Assembly: GCF_001758225.1 (NCBI RefSeq)
Contig: NZ_MAST01000017.1
Location: 61,309 to 125,308, forward strand
Direction: 5' to 3'
Source of the DNA: Humibacillus sp. DSM 29435
GTDB lineage: Bacteria; Actinomycetota; Actinomycetes; Actinomycetales; Dermatophilaceae
DNA: 64,000 nt
The position numbers and the translations under genes were made by a program. The notes beneath the pieces are model-generated. The model was not told the origin of the DNA. It saw only the letters and a program-made list of their open reading frames with translations, and ran no database searches. Of this stretch, positions 28,496-37,559 are shown in pieces. Within the stretch, counting starts at the first letter, position 1; the number at the start of each line of letters is the position of its first letter.

Positions 28496-30895
28496 TCAGC
28501 CGGAGTGCCGCACCACGGTGAACGACTGTCGTCGATGACCGTCGTAACCCTCCCCCTGCGTCGACGTTTCGACGCTCACCTGCTGGCCTGACCGCTCGAC
28601 CGCGACCGTGGTGGTGAGGCGAGCACCGGTGAGCGAGCCGAAGGTGAGCCCGTCGTCCTCGACAAGCGTTGACTCCCACCGACCGTCGACTACCGGGTCG
28701 AACACATGCAGGTCGATGGTCTCCGGCGAGTAGCCAGCGGTGGATGCCGGAACGTCGGGCCACAGAGGAATGGCGGCGCCCGCTCTGGCGTACAACGGGA
28801 TCCGGTCCATCGGGGTCGGTGCAACGACGTGCCGACCCCCCTCGTGCAGCTCCCCCGTGTGCCAGTCGTACCAGTGCCCCGCCGGCAGGTAGACCTGACG
28901 AGCCGTCATGCCCGCCTCGGTGACGGGCGCCACGAGAAGGTCTCGCCCGAGAAGAAACTGGTCGTCGGCCGCCACTGCAGCGGGGTCGTGCTGGTGGTCG
29001 AACACCAGCGGGCGCTGCACCGGCTCACCGGTTTCGGTCGCCCGCACGAACGCGGAGTAGAGGTAGGGCATCAACCGATAGCGCAGCCGCACCGCCTCGC
29101 GCACCAGGTCGAGTACCTCCGCCCCGAACGACCAGGCGTACTGGTCGATGTTGCCGGTCTCGGAGTGGTTGCGGCAGAACGGCGTCAGTGTGCCCAGCTG
29201 CATCCATCGCAGGAACAGCTCACCGTTCGAGTCGCCCTGGAATCCGCCGATGTCCGCGCCCACGAACGGCTGACCCGACAGCCCGAAACCCGAGCCCATC
29301 ACTGCTGCGAGCCGCAGATGGTCCCAGCGGGCCTGGTTGTCACCCATCCAGTTCGCCGCGAAACGTTGGATGCCGGCGAACCCGGAACGCGACAGGATGA
29401 ACGTGCGCAGCTCTGGTCGCGCCGCCCGCAACCCCTCGTGCGTTCCCATCGCCATCAACAAGGCGTATTGGTTGTGATACTTCACGTGCGACGCCGCGCC
29501 ACCCTCGAACCGCATTCGGCCGGCTGGGATGTTGCCTGTGGCGGGCTCGTTCATGTCGTTCCAGATGCCGGCGAGGCCCGAGGCCACATGCGTCGCGTTC
29601 AGCTCGCCCCACCAGGCTCGCGCGGCCTCGGTCGAGAAGTCGGGAAAGACCGTGTTCCCGGGCCACACCTGGCCGATGTAGGTGCCGCCGCCGGCCGTTC
29701 GGCAGAAGACGTCATGCTCGAGTCCCTGGTCGTAGACGCCGTACCCGGGGTCGTGTTTGACGCCCGGATCGACGATCGAGATCACCTTGAACCCCTCGTC
29801 GTCGAGGCGTTGCAACATCCCGCGAGCATCGGGAAAGCGCTCACCGTCCCAGGTGAAGACCCGGTACCCGTCCATGTAGTCGATGTCGAGCCACAGGGCG
29901 TCGCACGGCACGTCGTTCGCGCGGTGTTGGGCGCCGAGCTGCTCCACCTCGTCCTGGCTGTAAGCGTGCCACCGGCACTGGTGATAGCCCAACGACCACA
30001 ACGGCGGTAGCGCCGCCCGCCCGGTCAGCCACGTGTAGGCCTCGAGGATGCCGGCCATCGACGGGCCCGCGAACACGTACTCGGTCCATTGACCGCCCTC
30101 GAACCCGATGCGGTACTCATCGGGCCTGCTGAACTCGTACGACCCCCGGTAGCCGTTGTCGATGAACGAGCCGCTCATCGTTCCAGCAGGGTTCGCCTGG
30201 TGGTAGAAGAACGGGATGGTGACGTAGTAGGGGTCGAACTCGACGCTCGACATGTCGGCCCGAGGATCGTCAGCGGCCCGGCCCGCCCGGAACTCGGCCG
30301 TGGCGTCGCCGTTCAGCACGTCGGTGTTCCACATCGTGAAGTCGCGGCCCGACCTGTCGAGGTTGCCGCCCTTCTCGCCCAGCCCGAAGAACGCGTCACC
30401 GCGGGTGCGCCGGCGCCTGATCTCGAACGCGTCGTTGAGGGTGGCGTAGGTGGCTGCCGCGCCCGACGCGTCGAACGCAGTCTCAACGACCGGCGAACCG
30501 TCGGTACGGTGCACGTCGACCCGAAAGGGAGCCACCCCGACCGTGACCACGAGCTCGTCGGTGACAAGGCGCCACGTCGAGGTGCCGGTGGCCCCACCGG
30601 TCTCGTGTGTCTCGTGTGGCTCGTGTGCCTTGGCGGTGCCCTCACCCGTTGGAGCGACGGCCTCGACGCGCCAGTCGACCTCACCCCGCCGCACCGGATC
30701 GAGCGGGTCGACGCAGACGGCATACGTGGGCTGCTCGTCGAACACGCCGCCTCGGCTCAGCTGCAGCCGCACGACGTCGGCCCGGCACACGTCGACCCGG
30801 AAGCGCTCACCGTGCAGCTCGGCCATCAGGCCCGTGTCGGTCTGTACCACCGAGGTGACCTGGTCGAGGCGAAGGAAGTGGTCCGACGAATTCAT
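28496..30895 (-). CDS. Glycoside hydrolase family 31 (alpha-glucosidase-like)
   Basis: A 799-residue GH31 enzyme without a signal peptide. The nucleophile is Asp447 in GIWNDMNEP, the acid/base is Asp519 in WMGDN, and VGADIGGF (545-552) lines the substrate pocket. An N-terminal beta-sandwich (about 1-290) and C-terminal beta domains (about 640-799) complete the usual layout. It hydrolyses alpha-linked glucosides (or xylosides) from the non-reducing end in the cytosol. ATG 30895 is chosen; the frame is open to 30943. It is divergent from the second DUF6318 lipoprotein. Confidence 0.93.
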   Translation of the reverse strand: MNSSDHFLRLDQVTSVVQTDTGLMAELHGERFRVDVCRADVVRLQLSRGGVFDEQPTYAVCVDPLDPVRRGEVDWRVEAVAPTGEGTAKAHEPHETHETGGATGTSTWRLVTDELVVTVGVAPFRVDVHRTDGSPVVETAFDASGAAATYATLNDAFEIRRRRTRGDAFFGLGEKGGNLDRSGRDFTMWNTDVLNGDATAEFRAGRAADDPRADMSSVEFDPYYVTIPFFYHQANPAGTMSGSFIDNGYRGSYEFSRPDEYRIGFEGGQWTEYVFAGPSMAGILEAYTWLTGRAALPPLWSLGYHQCRWHAYSQDEVEQLGAQHRANDVPCDALWLDIDYMDGYRVFTWDGERFPDARGMLQRLDDEGFKVISIVDPGVKHDPGYGVYDQGLEHDVFCRTAGGGTYIGQVWPGNTVFPDFSTEAARAWWGELNATHVASGLAGIWNDMNEPATGNIPAGRMRFEGGAASHVKYHNQYALLMAMGTHEGLRAARPELRTFILSRSGFAGIQRFAANWMGDNQARWDHLRLAAVMGSGFGLSGQPFVGADIGGFQGDSNGELFLRWMQLGTLTPFCRNHSETGNIDQYAWSFGAEVLDLVREAVRLRYRLMPYLYSAFVRATETGEPVQRPLVFDHQHDPAAVAADDQFLLGRDLLVAPVTEAGMTARQVYLPAGHWYDWHTGELHEGGRHVVAPTPMDRIPLYARAGAAIPLWPDVPASTAGYSPETIDLHVFDPVVDGRWESTLVEDDGLTFGSLTGARLTTTVAVERSGQQVSVETSTQGEGYDGHRRQSFTVVRHSG

Positions 30896-30994
30896 GTCGA
30901 CCACCGTATGCCGCGCAGCCCGCCCGCGGTCGCTGCACCTCACCGCCGGTCGTCAGTGGGCGCATCGACGGCAGCGGTGGGGCAGACTGGCGTG

Positions 30995-31597
30995 GTGCGT
31001 CGAAACTTCGTCGGGGCGGTCGCGGCCCTGTTGACGGGCGCCACCTTGCTGACCGGATGCAGCAGCACCGGCCCGGCCCCGGTCGGGGTGGCGGCCACCG
31101 GGTCAGCGGGGAGCACAGGCGCGGCTCGGTCACCCACGAGTGGTGTCTCCGGGCCGACGGTGCCCGGCCCGGTCACCAACCGCCTGCCCGCTGCAGCACG
31201 CGCCGCCACCCCGGCGGGGGCGCAGGCCTTCGTCGACTTCTATGTCGAGTCGATCAACACGGCATTCGCGCAACCGAGCGGCACTGCCCTGCAGGGTCTT
31301 TCAACACCTTCGTGCGATGTCTGTTCAGCCCTGGAGGCCCGGGCCGCGCAGTTCGCCAGCTCGGGGCAGCACTACGCCGGGCCGATCTACCGCACCCGAA
31401 GCTCAAGCGCCTCGGCCCAGCCACCAGGCCAGCGGGTGGTCGTCGACATCGAACAGTTCGGCGTAGCCACCCTCGACCGCGACGGCAAGCAGATCGACCG
31501 CAACCAACCCTCACAGGCCCGGTTCGCCGTGTCACTCGAGTTCACCAACGCCTGGCAGGTGACTCGGTGGTCCGAGATCCCCACCAGCACCGCCTGA
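30995..31597 (+). CDS. DUF6318 family lipoprotein, second copy
   Basis: A 200-residue lipoprotein with GTG start 30995 (a GTG at 30992 is also possible). The signal ends in LLTGC (Cys22), then a Gly/Ser/Thr/Pro linker to about residue 65. The DUF6318 core reads LPAAARAATPAGAQAFVDFYVESIN, with the paired cysteines CDVCSAL and GQHYAGP. It is clearly paralogous to the protein at 25995-26630. It is extracytoplasmic, function unknown. An SRPBCC gene follows 53 bases downstream. Confidence 0.83.
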   Translation: MRRNFVGAVAALLTGATLLTGCSSTGPAPVGVAATGSAGSTGAARSPTSGVSGPTVPGPVTNRLPAAARAATPAGAQAFVDFYVESINTAFAQPSGTALQGLSTPSCDVCSALEARAAQFASSGQHYAGPIYRTRSSSASAQPPGQRVVVDIEQFGVATLDRDGKQIDRNQPSQARFAVSLEFTNAWQVTRWSEIPTSTA

Positions 31598-31650
31598 GCA
31601 GCACGGCGTCACCCACAGCGCCCGACCAGACACCCGACTCGAAGGACCCC

Positions 31651-32043
31651 ATGACCTCCCTCACCCTGCGCGCCAGCGGCCGAGCATCGACCGAGCTGGC
31701 ATGGCGGCGCTACGCCGACACGCGCCTCTGGTCGAGCTGGTCGCCGCAGATCCGCCGCGTAGAGCTCGGCGCCGGCACCCACGAGCTGCGACCCGGCCTC
31801 ACCGGCCGCGTGGTCGGGCCCGTCGGAGTGAGCATTCGGTTCGAGGTGGAGTCGGTCGACGAGAGCGCGATGACCTGGGCCTGGCGGGTGCATGCCGGGC
31901 CGATCACGATGCGCCTGCGCCATGCCGTGCACGCCGAACCTGACGGGTCGTCGACCACCCTGACCATCGACGGACCGGCAGCGGTTGCGGTGTTGTACTC
32001 CCTGCTCGCCCAGCTCGCGCTCCACCGCCTCGTCCGACCCTGA
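31651..32043 (+). CDS. SRPBCC family protein (polyketide cyclase-like)
   Basis: A 130-residue SRPBCC/polyketide-cyclase-type fold: ASTELAWRRYADTRLWSSWSPQI is the first helix with the common W-S-x-W-S-P motif, and the C-terminal VAVLYSLLAQLALHRLV is the ligand-cavity helix. The ATG at 31651 is preceded by GAAGGACCCC. It is downstream of the lipoprotein on the same strand and may be cotranscribed. Ligand unknown. It converges with the CDF transporter. Confidence 0.75.
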   Translation: MTSLTLRASGRASTELAWRRYADTRLWSSWSPQIRRVELGAGTHELRPGLTGRVVGPVGVSIRFEVESVDESAMTWAWRVHAGPITMRLRHAVHAEPDGSSTTLTIDGPAAVAVLYSLLAQLALHRLVRP

Positions 32044-32083
32044 GCAGGTGCGGGCGCTCCACCACGGTCGAGCAGCCAGTATT

Positions 32084-32131
32084 TTAGGCAGCCAGGATCT
32101 CAGGCAGCCAAGAGCTCAGGCAGCCGGAGCT
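32084..32131. repeat. 16-bp tandem repeat x3
   Basis: Three contiguous 16-bp units of the type TCAGGCAGCCAAGAGC, each with one to a few changes, fill the gap between two convergent genes and end at the CDF stop codon. A shorter related piece (AGCAGCCAGTA) precedes them. Confidence 0.85.
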
Positions 32132-33163
32132 TCAGACCGAGATGGCCGGGTCGGACGGTCGCGAGAGGGTGATGATGGCCCGCTCGATGAGCACGTGGTC
32201 TTCGATGCGGGCCGAGATGTCGTTCAGACGCTCGGCGACGGCCGCCTCCGTCTCGTCGCCGACGAGGTCGACGGCAGCCACCAGGAACACCTTGTTCGGG
32301 CCCACGAACTCCAGATGCAAGAAGGTGATCCGCTCGATCTCCGGACCGGCCTGCAACCGCTCCATCGCGGTAGCGCGCAAGGAGGGAGAGACGGCCTGGC
32401 CCACCAGGAAGTCGCGGTTGCGCGAGATGAGGAAGACGGCGACCACCCCCAGCAACAGCCCGACCAGGATCGACCCCGCGGCATCCCAGCGGGCGTCTCC
32501 GGTGATCTGGTGCAGCCCGATGCCCGCGGCCGCGATGACCAGGCCGACGAGCGCGGCCGCGTCTTCGGCGAACACGGCGCGCAACGTCGGGTTCGAGGTG
32601 TCGGCGATGAACCGCAACGGGTGCAACCCGACCCGACGTGCCTCCGTCTCGCTCTGCCGACGCGCCTGAAGGAACGAGGCTCCCTCCAGCACGAACGCCA
32701 GGGCCAGCACCGCATACGCCCAGCCGTAGCTCGCCTCGTCTCCCGACGACTCGGTCAGGCTCTGCAGGCCGTGCCAGATCGAGACGATCGAGCCGGCCCC
32801 GAAGAGCCCGAAGGCGGCGAACATCGACCACACGTAGGCCTCCCGGCCGTAGCCGAGGGGGTGCGCTTCGTCGCGGGGTTGGCTGGAGCGACGCTCGGCC
32901 AACAACAGGAAGACCTCGTTGCCCGCGTCGGCCCACGAGTGCGCCGCCTCGGCCACCATCGACGCCGAGCCGGTGATGAGCGCCACGACCGTCTTCGCCA
33001 CGGCAATGACCGCATTGGCGACCATCGCGACGAGTACCGTCACCATGCTCGCGTTGCCGCCCCCGTCGGCAGGCTCCGAACCCCGGTTCTCGTCAGGTTC
33101 CCGGCCGCCCTCGGGGCCCGAAGACGACGGCTTCGCCCGGCTGCTCGCTGCATCGCTGGTCAC
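32132..33163 (-). CDS. Cation diffusion facilitator family transporter
   Basis: A 343-residue CDF protein. After a 38-residue Gly/Pro/Glu-rich cytosolic leader come six membrane helices (about 40-245). The metal site is HSWADAGNE (helix 2, His and Asp) and the AVFAEDAAAL segment of helix 5, giving an H-D/E-D pattern. The C-terminal cytosolic domain (about 255-343) is the metallochaperone-like dimerisation fold. It exports a divalent cation by proton antiport; CDFs with this pattern often carry Zn, Mn or Fe, and the ion cannot be fixed here. Confidence 0.88.
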   Translation of the reverse strand: MTSDAASSRAKPSSSGPEGGREPDENRGSEPADGGGNASMVTVLVAMVANAVIAVAKTVVALITGSASMVAEAAHSWADAGNEVFLLLAERRSSQPRDEAHPLGYGREAYVWSMFAAFGLFGAGSIVSIWHGLQSLTESSGDEASYGWAYAVLALAFVLEGASFLQARRQSETEARRVGLHPLRFIADTSNPTLRAVFAEDAAALVGLVIAAAGIGLHQITGDARWDAAGSILVGLLLGVVAVFLISRNRDFLVGQAVSPSLRATAMERLQAGPEIERITFLHLEFVGPNKVFLVAAVDLVGDETEAAVAERLNDISARIEDHVLIERAIITLSRPSDPAISV

Positions 33164-33246
33164 GCCGTCAGTCTTACCCTCCGGATCGGCCCACTCAACC
33201 CGAGGCAGAGCAGCCAGAGACGAGAGGGGAGGCGTTGAATAGGGCC

Positions 33247-33675
33247 ATGACGGCGCACCACGACCCTGCCCTGCCCTGCACCCGTGTCGGAGCCGACGAG
33301 CTCTCGGCCGCCGACCCCACCCCGGGCATGACCCGACAGGTCGCCCTGCACACCGAGACGATGTGGTCGGGCACGGTCGACACCGACGGCGGCTCCACCT
33401 CCGCCTGGCACCACCACGGTGACCACGACACCACGCTCTACATCGTCTCGGGCCGCATGCGCCTGGAGTCGGGGCCGAACGGTGAGCACGTGGTGGAGGC
33501 GGGGCCGGGCGACTTCCTGCGGGTTCCGGCGGGCGCCGTGCACCGCGAGTCGAACCCGACCGACGAAACGTCGCGGGCCGTCATCGTGCGGTGCGGGTCA
33601 GGCACGCCGACCGTGAACGTCGATGGTCCCGCCGGCCCGGCAGCACGGGTAGCACCGGAGCACCGGCAGGGGTGA
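33247..33675 (+). CDS. Cupin domain protein
   Basis: A 142-residue single-domain cupin. Metal-binding motif 1 is HHHGDHDTTLYIVSGRMRLE (three His), motif 2 is PGDFLRVPAGAVHRESN (last His). It probably binds a divalent metal and acts as a small dioxygenase, isomerase or sensor in the cytosol. The start is ATG 33247; a TTG at 33235 is possible. It is followed after 40 bases by the MpaB-like oxygenase gene on the same strand. Confidence 0.82.
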   Translation: MTAHHDPALPCTRVGADELSAADPTPGMTRQVALHTETMWSGTVDTDGGSTSAWHHHGDHDTTLYIVSGRMRLESGPNGEHVVEAGPGDFLRVPAGAVHRESNPTDETSRAVIVRCGSGTPTVNVDGPAGPAARVAPEHRQG

Positions 33676-33714
33676 CCCCGACACGATCAGCGCAGGCGAC
33701 GTAGCGTAGGTCGT

Positions 33715-34623
33715 ATGGCCTTCAACGACGTCACCCGGTTCGTGCAGCGGCGCCTCGGCCTCGCGCTGCGGTCGCGCGTCGCCGGCGACGATGCCCCCGT
33801 GCACGCCCAGCGCATCTGGGGTGCAGAGGGCGAGCGCTGGTTCACGCCCGACGACCCGATCTGGAAGGTGCACGCCGACGCCTCCATGTTCTCCGGCGGT
33901 ATCGCCTCACTGCTGCTCCAGTCGCTCCACCCGATGGCGATGGCCGGGGTCGCGGGTCACAGCGGCTACAAGGGTGACCCGTGGGGCCGTCTGCAGCGCA
34001 CGAGCCACTACCTCGCCATCACCACCTACGGCACCGTCGAGCACGCGCACGAGGTGATCGGGCACGTGCGCGGCATCCACGAGCGCGTGCGAGGCAAGGA
34101 CGAGCTGGGTCGGCCCTACTTCGCGAGCGACCCGCACCTGTTGCGCTGGGTCCACCTCGCCGAGATCGACTCCTTTCTTCGGGCCTACCAGACGTTCGGC
34201 GCTGAGCCGCTCTCGCCGCGTGACACCGACCGCTACGTCGAACAGGCCGGCATCCCGGCCGCCCTCCTCGGCGTCGTCGACCCACCGAGCAGCGTCGTCG
34301 AGCTGCGCCAGGCGTTGAACGAGTACCGGCCCGAGCTCGAGACAACCACCGCCGCCCGGGATGCCGCTCGCTTCCTGCTGCTCAACCCTCCCCTGCCCTA
34401 CGTGGTGCGCCCCGGATACGGGACCATCGCGTCGGGTGGGGTGTCGCTCCTGCCCCAGTGGGCCCTGGAGATGCTCGACATCCCGTTGCCCGGGCCCGTG
34501 AGCCGGTTCGTCGCTCGCCCGCTCGGTCACGTCGGTACGAGCGCGGTGCGCTGGGGAATGTCGGGCCTCGCCGACCGCAGGCCCTCGGACGCGCTGCCGG
34601 CGGCCGAGGCCGAGGCCAGCTGA
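33715..34623 (+). CDS. Oxygenase MpaB family protein (DUF2236)
   Basis: A 302-residue DUF2236/MpaB-like protein. Conserved features are the N-terminal FSGGIASLLLQSLHPMAMAGVAGHS helix, the RLQRTSHYLAITTYG segment, and LRWVHLAEIDSFLRAYQ, regions that bind heme b in latex-clearing protein relatives. It may act as a heme-dependent oxygenase on an unknown lipophilic substrate. Length matches the family. A cupin gene precedes it by 40 bases. Confidence 0.85.
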   Translation: MAFNDVTRFVQRRLGLALRSRVAGDDAPVHAQRIWGAEGERWFTPDDPIWKVHADASMFSGGIASLLLQSLHPMAMAGVAGHSGYKGDPWGRLQRTSHYLAITTYGTVEHAHEVIGHVRGIHERVRGKDELGRPYFASDPHLLRWVHLAEIDSFLRAYQTFGAEPLSPRDTDRYVEQAGIPAALLGVVDPPSSVVELRQALNEYRPELETTTAARDAARFLLLNPPLPYVVRPGYGTIASGGVSLLPQWALEMLDIPLPGPVSRFVARPLGHVGTSAVRWGMSGLADRRPSDALPAAEAEAS

Positions 34624-34686
34624 GGCGAGCTGAGGCGAGGGGGCCGAGGCCGCCCTCTCGACGCGAGCGACGGCGCGGGGGCCCGA

Positions 34687-34706
34687 CCCTGACCGGCCGG
34701 TCAGGG
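34687..34706. promoter_or_regulatory. Perfect 20-bp palindrome between MpaB and membrane-protein genes
   Basis: CCCTGACCGGCCGGTCAGGG is fully self-complementary. It lies 64 bases past the MpaB stop and 80 bases before the next start. It could be a terminator stem or an operator; a looser TGAGGG...CCCTCA inverted repeat follows at 34724-34750. Confidence 0.5.
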
Positions 34707-34785
34707 GTGAACTCAGGGGTGGGTGAGGGGTCACTCGGGGTCGTCCCTCATGGTGGGCGCGCCCGCGCTGCGACACGGTTGAACC

Positions 34786-35253
34786 ATGACCACTCACGCT
34801 CTGCCGCAGACCAGTTCGACGCTTGGAGTCGAAGCGCCGTCGAGCGATCAGAGCGTGCGACGCCCGACGGAACGGGTCGGGCTGCTAGCCCTGGCTGCTC
34901 CGCTGCTGCTCTTCGCGGACGGCATCCTGCGCTGGGTCGACACCGTCACCACCCTCGGCGACCCGGGTTCGCCACCCCCGCACACGACCCTCGACTACGC
35001 CGCCGGCTCGATCGGAGTCGTGGCCACCGTCGTGCTCCTGGCCAGCATCGCCGCCTTCGGCTGGCTGGCCGTGGAGGTGCTGCGTCACCCCAGGCTGAGC
35101 GAGCGCCTGTCGGTAGGCAACCTGGTCGTGGCTGCGGTCGGCGTCGTGACGATCGCGCTACCCCTCGGCCTGTTGCCGCTCGGAGCGCTGCTCGTGCTCG
35201 TCGGGTTGGCCCCGCTGTCGCGCGGCTCCCAGCCCTCGGTCCCTCGTGACTGA
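34786..35253 (+). CDS. Small integral membrane protein, unknown
   Basis: A 155-residue protein with three clear hydrophobic segments (about residues 30-47, 72-95 and 108-142) and a polar 28-residue N-terminus. No family is recognised. It sits alone between MpaB and pirin genes, with the palindrome at 34687-34706 in its upstream region. It probably resides in the cytoplasmic membrane. Confidence 0.7.
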   Translation: MTTHALPQTSSTLGVEAPSSDQSVRRPTERVGLLALAAPLLLFADGILRWVDTVTTLGDPGSPPPHTTLDYAAGSIGVVATVVLLASIAAFGWLAVEVLRHPRLSERLSVGNLVVAAVGVVTIALPLGLLPLGALLVLVGLAPLSRGSQPSVPRD

Positions 35254-35353
35254 GACGTCAGTCCTGCCCACCGGACTGCCGGGCCCCCTCGCCCCTTCGC
35301 CCCCTCGCCCTGGCCGCTAGGGTCGACGAAGGTTCACGACCGCGACGAGGAGG

Positions 35354-36373
35354 ATGCCGATGAGCAATCTCGAGAGGCGTCCCGACGAGGTCGTCTCGCC
35401 GGCCACGACGCCGGCCACCCCCCTCGAGGTGCTGCCGTATCGCGAGGTCCCACTGGGCGGGCCGCGGGCCATGACCGTGCGTCGCACCCTCCCCCAGCGC
35501 GAACGGTCGCTCATCGGCGCCTGGTGCTTCGTCGACCACTACGGGCCCGACGACGTGAGCGACAGCGGCGGCATGCAGGTGCCGGGCCACCCGCACACCG
35601 GGCTGCAGACCGTCTCATGGCTCTTCAGCGGCGAGGTCGAACACCGCGACACGACAGGCGTGCACGCGCTGGTCAGACCGGGCGAGCTGAACATCATGAC
35701 CGCCGGGTCGGGCATCGCCCACAGCGAGTTCTCCACCGCCGCGACCACCGTGCTGCACGGCGCTCAGCTCTGGGTGGCGCTGCCCGACGCCGAGCGCAGC
35801 ATCGCGCCCGCGTTCGAGCACTACGTTCCGCCGGTGACCGAGATCGACGGTGCGCGGGCCCTCGTCTTTCTCGGGTCGCTGCTCGGACAGAGCTCTCCGG
35901 TCGCCATGCACTCGGGCATCGTCGGCGCCGAGATCAACCTGGAACCCGGGCAGTCGCTGAGGGTGCCGGTCGACGTGAGCTTCGAGCACGGCATCCTCGT
36001 CGACTCCGGCACCCTGACGGTCGGCACCGTGGAGCGGGGCGACACCGTCGAGGCGAAGCGGGGCGAGCTGGCCTACGTGCCGACGGGGCATGAGGAGATC
36101 CGGCTCGAGGCCGGTCGGCACGAGTCGGCTCGGCTGCTGTTGCTCGGCGGCGAACCGTTCGGCGAGCAGATCGTCATGTGGTGGAACTTCATCGGCCGAG
36201 ACCACGACGAGGTGGTCGCCTTCCGCGAACAGTGGCAGCACGAGCGCGGCGAGCAGCCGCCCACCCTCCCGGGCCGGTTCGGCACCTTCCCGACCGAGTG
36301 GGATCACACCTTGCCGGCACCCGAGCTGCCGAACCTGCGCCTGCGCGCGCGACCGACGAGGCGCGAGCGATGA
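35354..36373 (+). CDS. Pirin family protein
   Basis: A 339-residue bicupin pirin. The N-terminal cupin has the metal motif GHPHTGLQTVSWLFSGEVEHRD and PGELNIMTAGSGIAHSE; the C-terminal pirin domain includes EEIRLEAGRHESARLLLLGGEPFGE. Pirins bind Fe and act as quercetinases or protein partners; which applies here is open. GAGGAG precedes the ATG. Its stop overlaps the following GNAT start by 4 bases (ATGA at 36370-36373). Confidence 0.93.
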   Translation: MPMSNLERRPDEVVSPATTPATPLEVLPYREVPLGGPRAMTVRRTLPQRERSLIGAWCFVDHYGPDDVSDSGGMQVPGHPHTGLQTVSWLFSGEVEHRDTTGVHALVRPGELNIMTAGSGIAHSEFSTAATTVLHGAQLWVALPDAERSIAPAFEHYVPPVTEIDGARALVFLGSLLGQSSPVAMHSGIVGAEINLEPGQSLRVPVDVSFEHGILVDSGTLTVGTVERGDTVEAKRGELAYVPTGHEEIRLEAGRHESARLLLLGGEPFGEQIVMWWNFIGRDHDEVVAFREQWQHERGEQPPTLPGRFGTFPTEWDHTLPAPELPNLRLRARPTRRER

Positions 36374-36981
36374 CCACGGCTCGCGACCCGATCCGGCCCT
36401 ACCGCCCCAACGACCGCGCCGCCCTGTACGCGGTGTGCCTGCAGACCGCGGCGACCGGCGGCGACGCCACACCCCTGCACCGCGACCACTCCCTGCCGGG
36501 GAAGGTCTGGGTCGGGCCGTACGTCGAGTTCGAGCCCGACCTGGCCTTCGTTCTCGACGACGGCGCCGGAGCGCAGGGCTACGTGCTCGGGTCGCTCGAC
36601 ACGCGGGCCTTCGAGGCGCGCCTCGCTGCCGAGTGGATGCCGCCGCTGCAGCGTCTGCATCCCGCCGACGAGTTCGAGCCCCACACCCGCGACGCCGCCC
36701 TGGTGCGGCTCATCCACCAGCCGATGGTGGCGCCCGAAGCGGTGGTGAACGACTACCCGTCGCACCTGCACATCGACCTGCTCCCTGGCTGGCAGGGCGG
36801 CGGCTGGGGTCGGCGACTGATCGACACGCTGCTGCGCCGACTGGCCGAACAGGGCTCCACCGGGGTGTTTCTCGGCGTCAACCCCGAGAACGAGCACGCG
36901 GTCGGCTTCTACCGGCATCTCGGCTTCGAGCCGGTCAGCAGCGACGGTGGGCTCTGGCTCGCCCGGTCGCTGGGCACCTGA
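36370..36981 (+). CDS. GNAT family N-acetyltransferase
   Basis: A 203-residue acetyltransferase. The HIDLLPGWQGGGWGRRLIDTLL segment is the acetyl-CoA loop (Q-G-G-G-W-G), followed by GVNPENEHAVGFYRHLGF with the usual Tyr. The longer N-terminal half (HRDHSLPGKVWVGPYV) resembles O-GlcNAcase-type or glucosamine acetyltransferase relatives. It is coupled to the pirin gene by an ATGA overlap. Substrate unknown. Confidence 0.85.
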   Translation: MTTARDPIRPYRPNDRAALYAVCLQTAATGGDATPLHRDHSLPGKVWVGPYVEFEPDLAFVLDDGAGAQGYVLGSLDTRAFEARLAAEWMPPLQRLHPADEFEPHTRDAALVRLIHQPMVAPEAVVNDYPSHLHIDLLPGWQGGGWGRRLIDTLLRRLAEQGSTGVFLGVNPENEHAVGFYRHLGFEPVSSDGGLWLARSLGT

Positions 36982-37090
36982 ACGGTGCCTGATGGCTGAT
37001 GAGACGGCGCGCCCTGGTAGCGCGGACGGCCGACGCCGCGTACCTTCGAAGCAGCCAGGGGCTCGACCGAGCAGAGCGAGGCAACGACGC

Positions 37091-37453
37091 GTGGCGACCA
37101 AATTCGAGACGATCGATGACTACCTGGCGTCCTTTCCGCCCGCCAGCCGGGCCGCTCTGGACGGGGTTCGAAGCACGATCCGCGAAGCCGTGCCCGACGC
37201 CCGCGAGAAGATCCGCTACGGCATGCCCACCTACCTGTTGGGTGGTCGACCGCTGCTCTACTTCGCCGGCTGGAAGAAGCACGTCGGCATCTACCCCGTG
37301 CCCACCGGTGACAGCTCGTTCGAGGCCGAGGTGGCGCAGTATCGCGGAGCCAAGGAGACGGTGCGTTTTCCGCTGGCTCAGCCCATCCCGCTCGACCTGG
37401 TGCGCCACATCGTCGAGCTCTGTCTCGCCTCTCGAAAGCAGCCGACACCCTGA
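37091..37453 (+). CDS. DUF1801 (iron-chaperone YdhG/YdeI-like) protein
   Basis: A 120-residue DUF1801 protein: FETIDDYLASFPPASRAALDGVRSTIREAVPDAREKIRYGMPTY and LYFAGWKKHVGIYPVP are the full family pattern. Relatives are called iron chaperones on the strength of frataxin-like structure, but function is unproven. The GTG at 37091 fits the family start; an ATG at 36992 would add a basic low-complexity leader. A decayed sigma factor gene follows. Confidence 0.85.
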   Translation: MATKFETIDDYLASFPPASRAALDGVRSTIREAVPDAREKIRYGMPTYLLGGRPLLYFAGWKKHVGIYPVPTGDSSFEAEVAQYRGAKETVRFPLAQPIPLDLVRHIVELCLASRKQPTP

Positions 37454-37559
37454 CCCGTGCCGGATCGGGGTCTTCGCCCGCGGGCTCGGGTCGCCCGACG
37501 CCGGCAGCCTCATCGACAGCAGAGAGGTCGAAGTGCTGCCGCCGGAAGGTCGAGGTACG

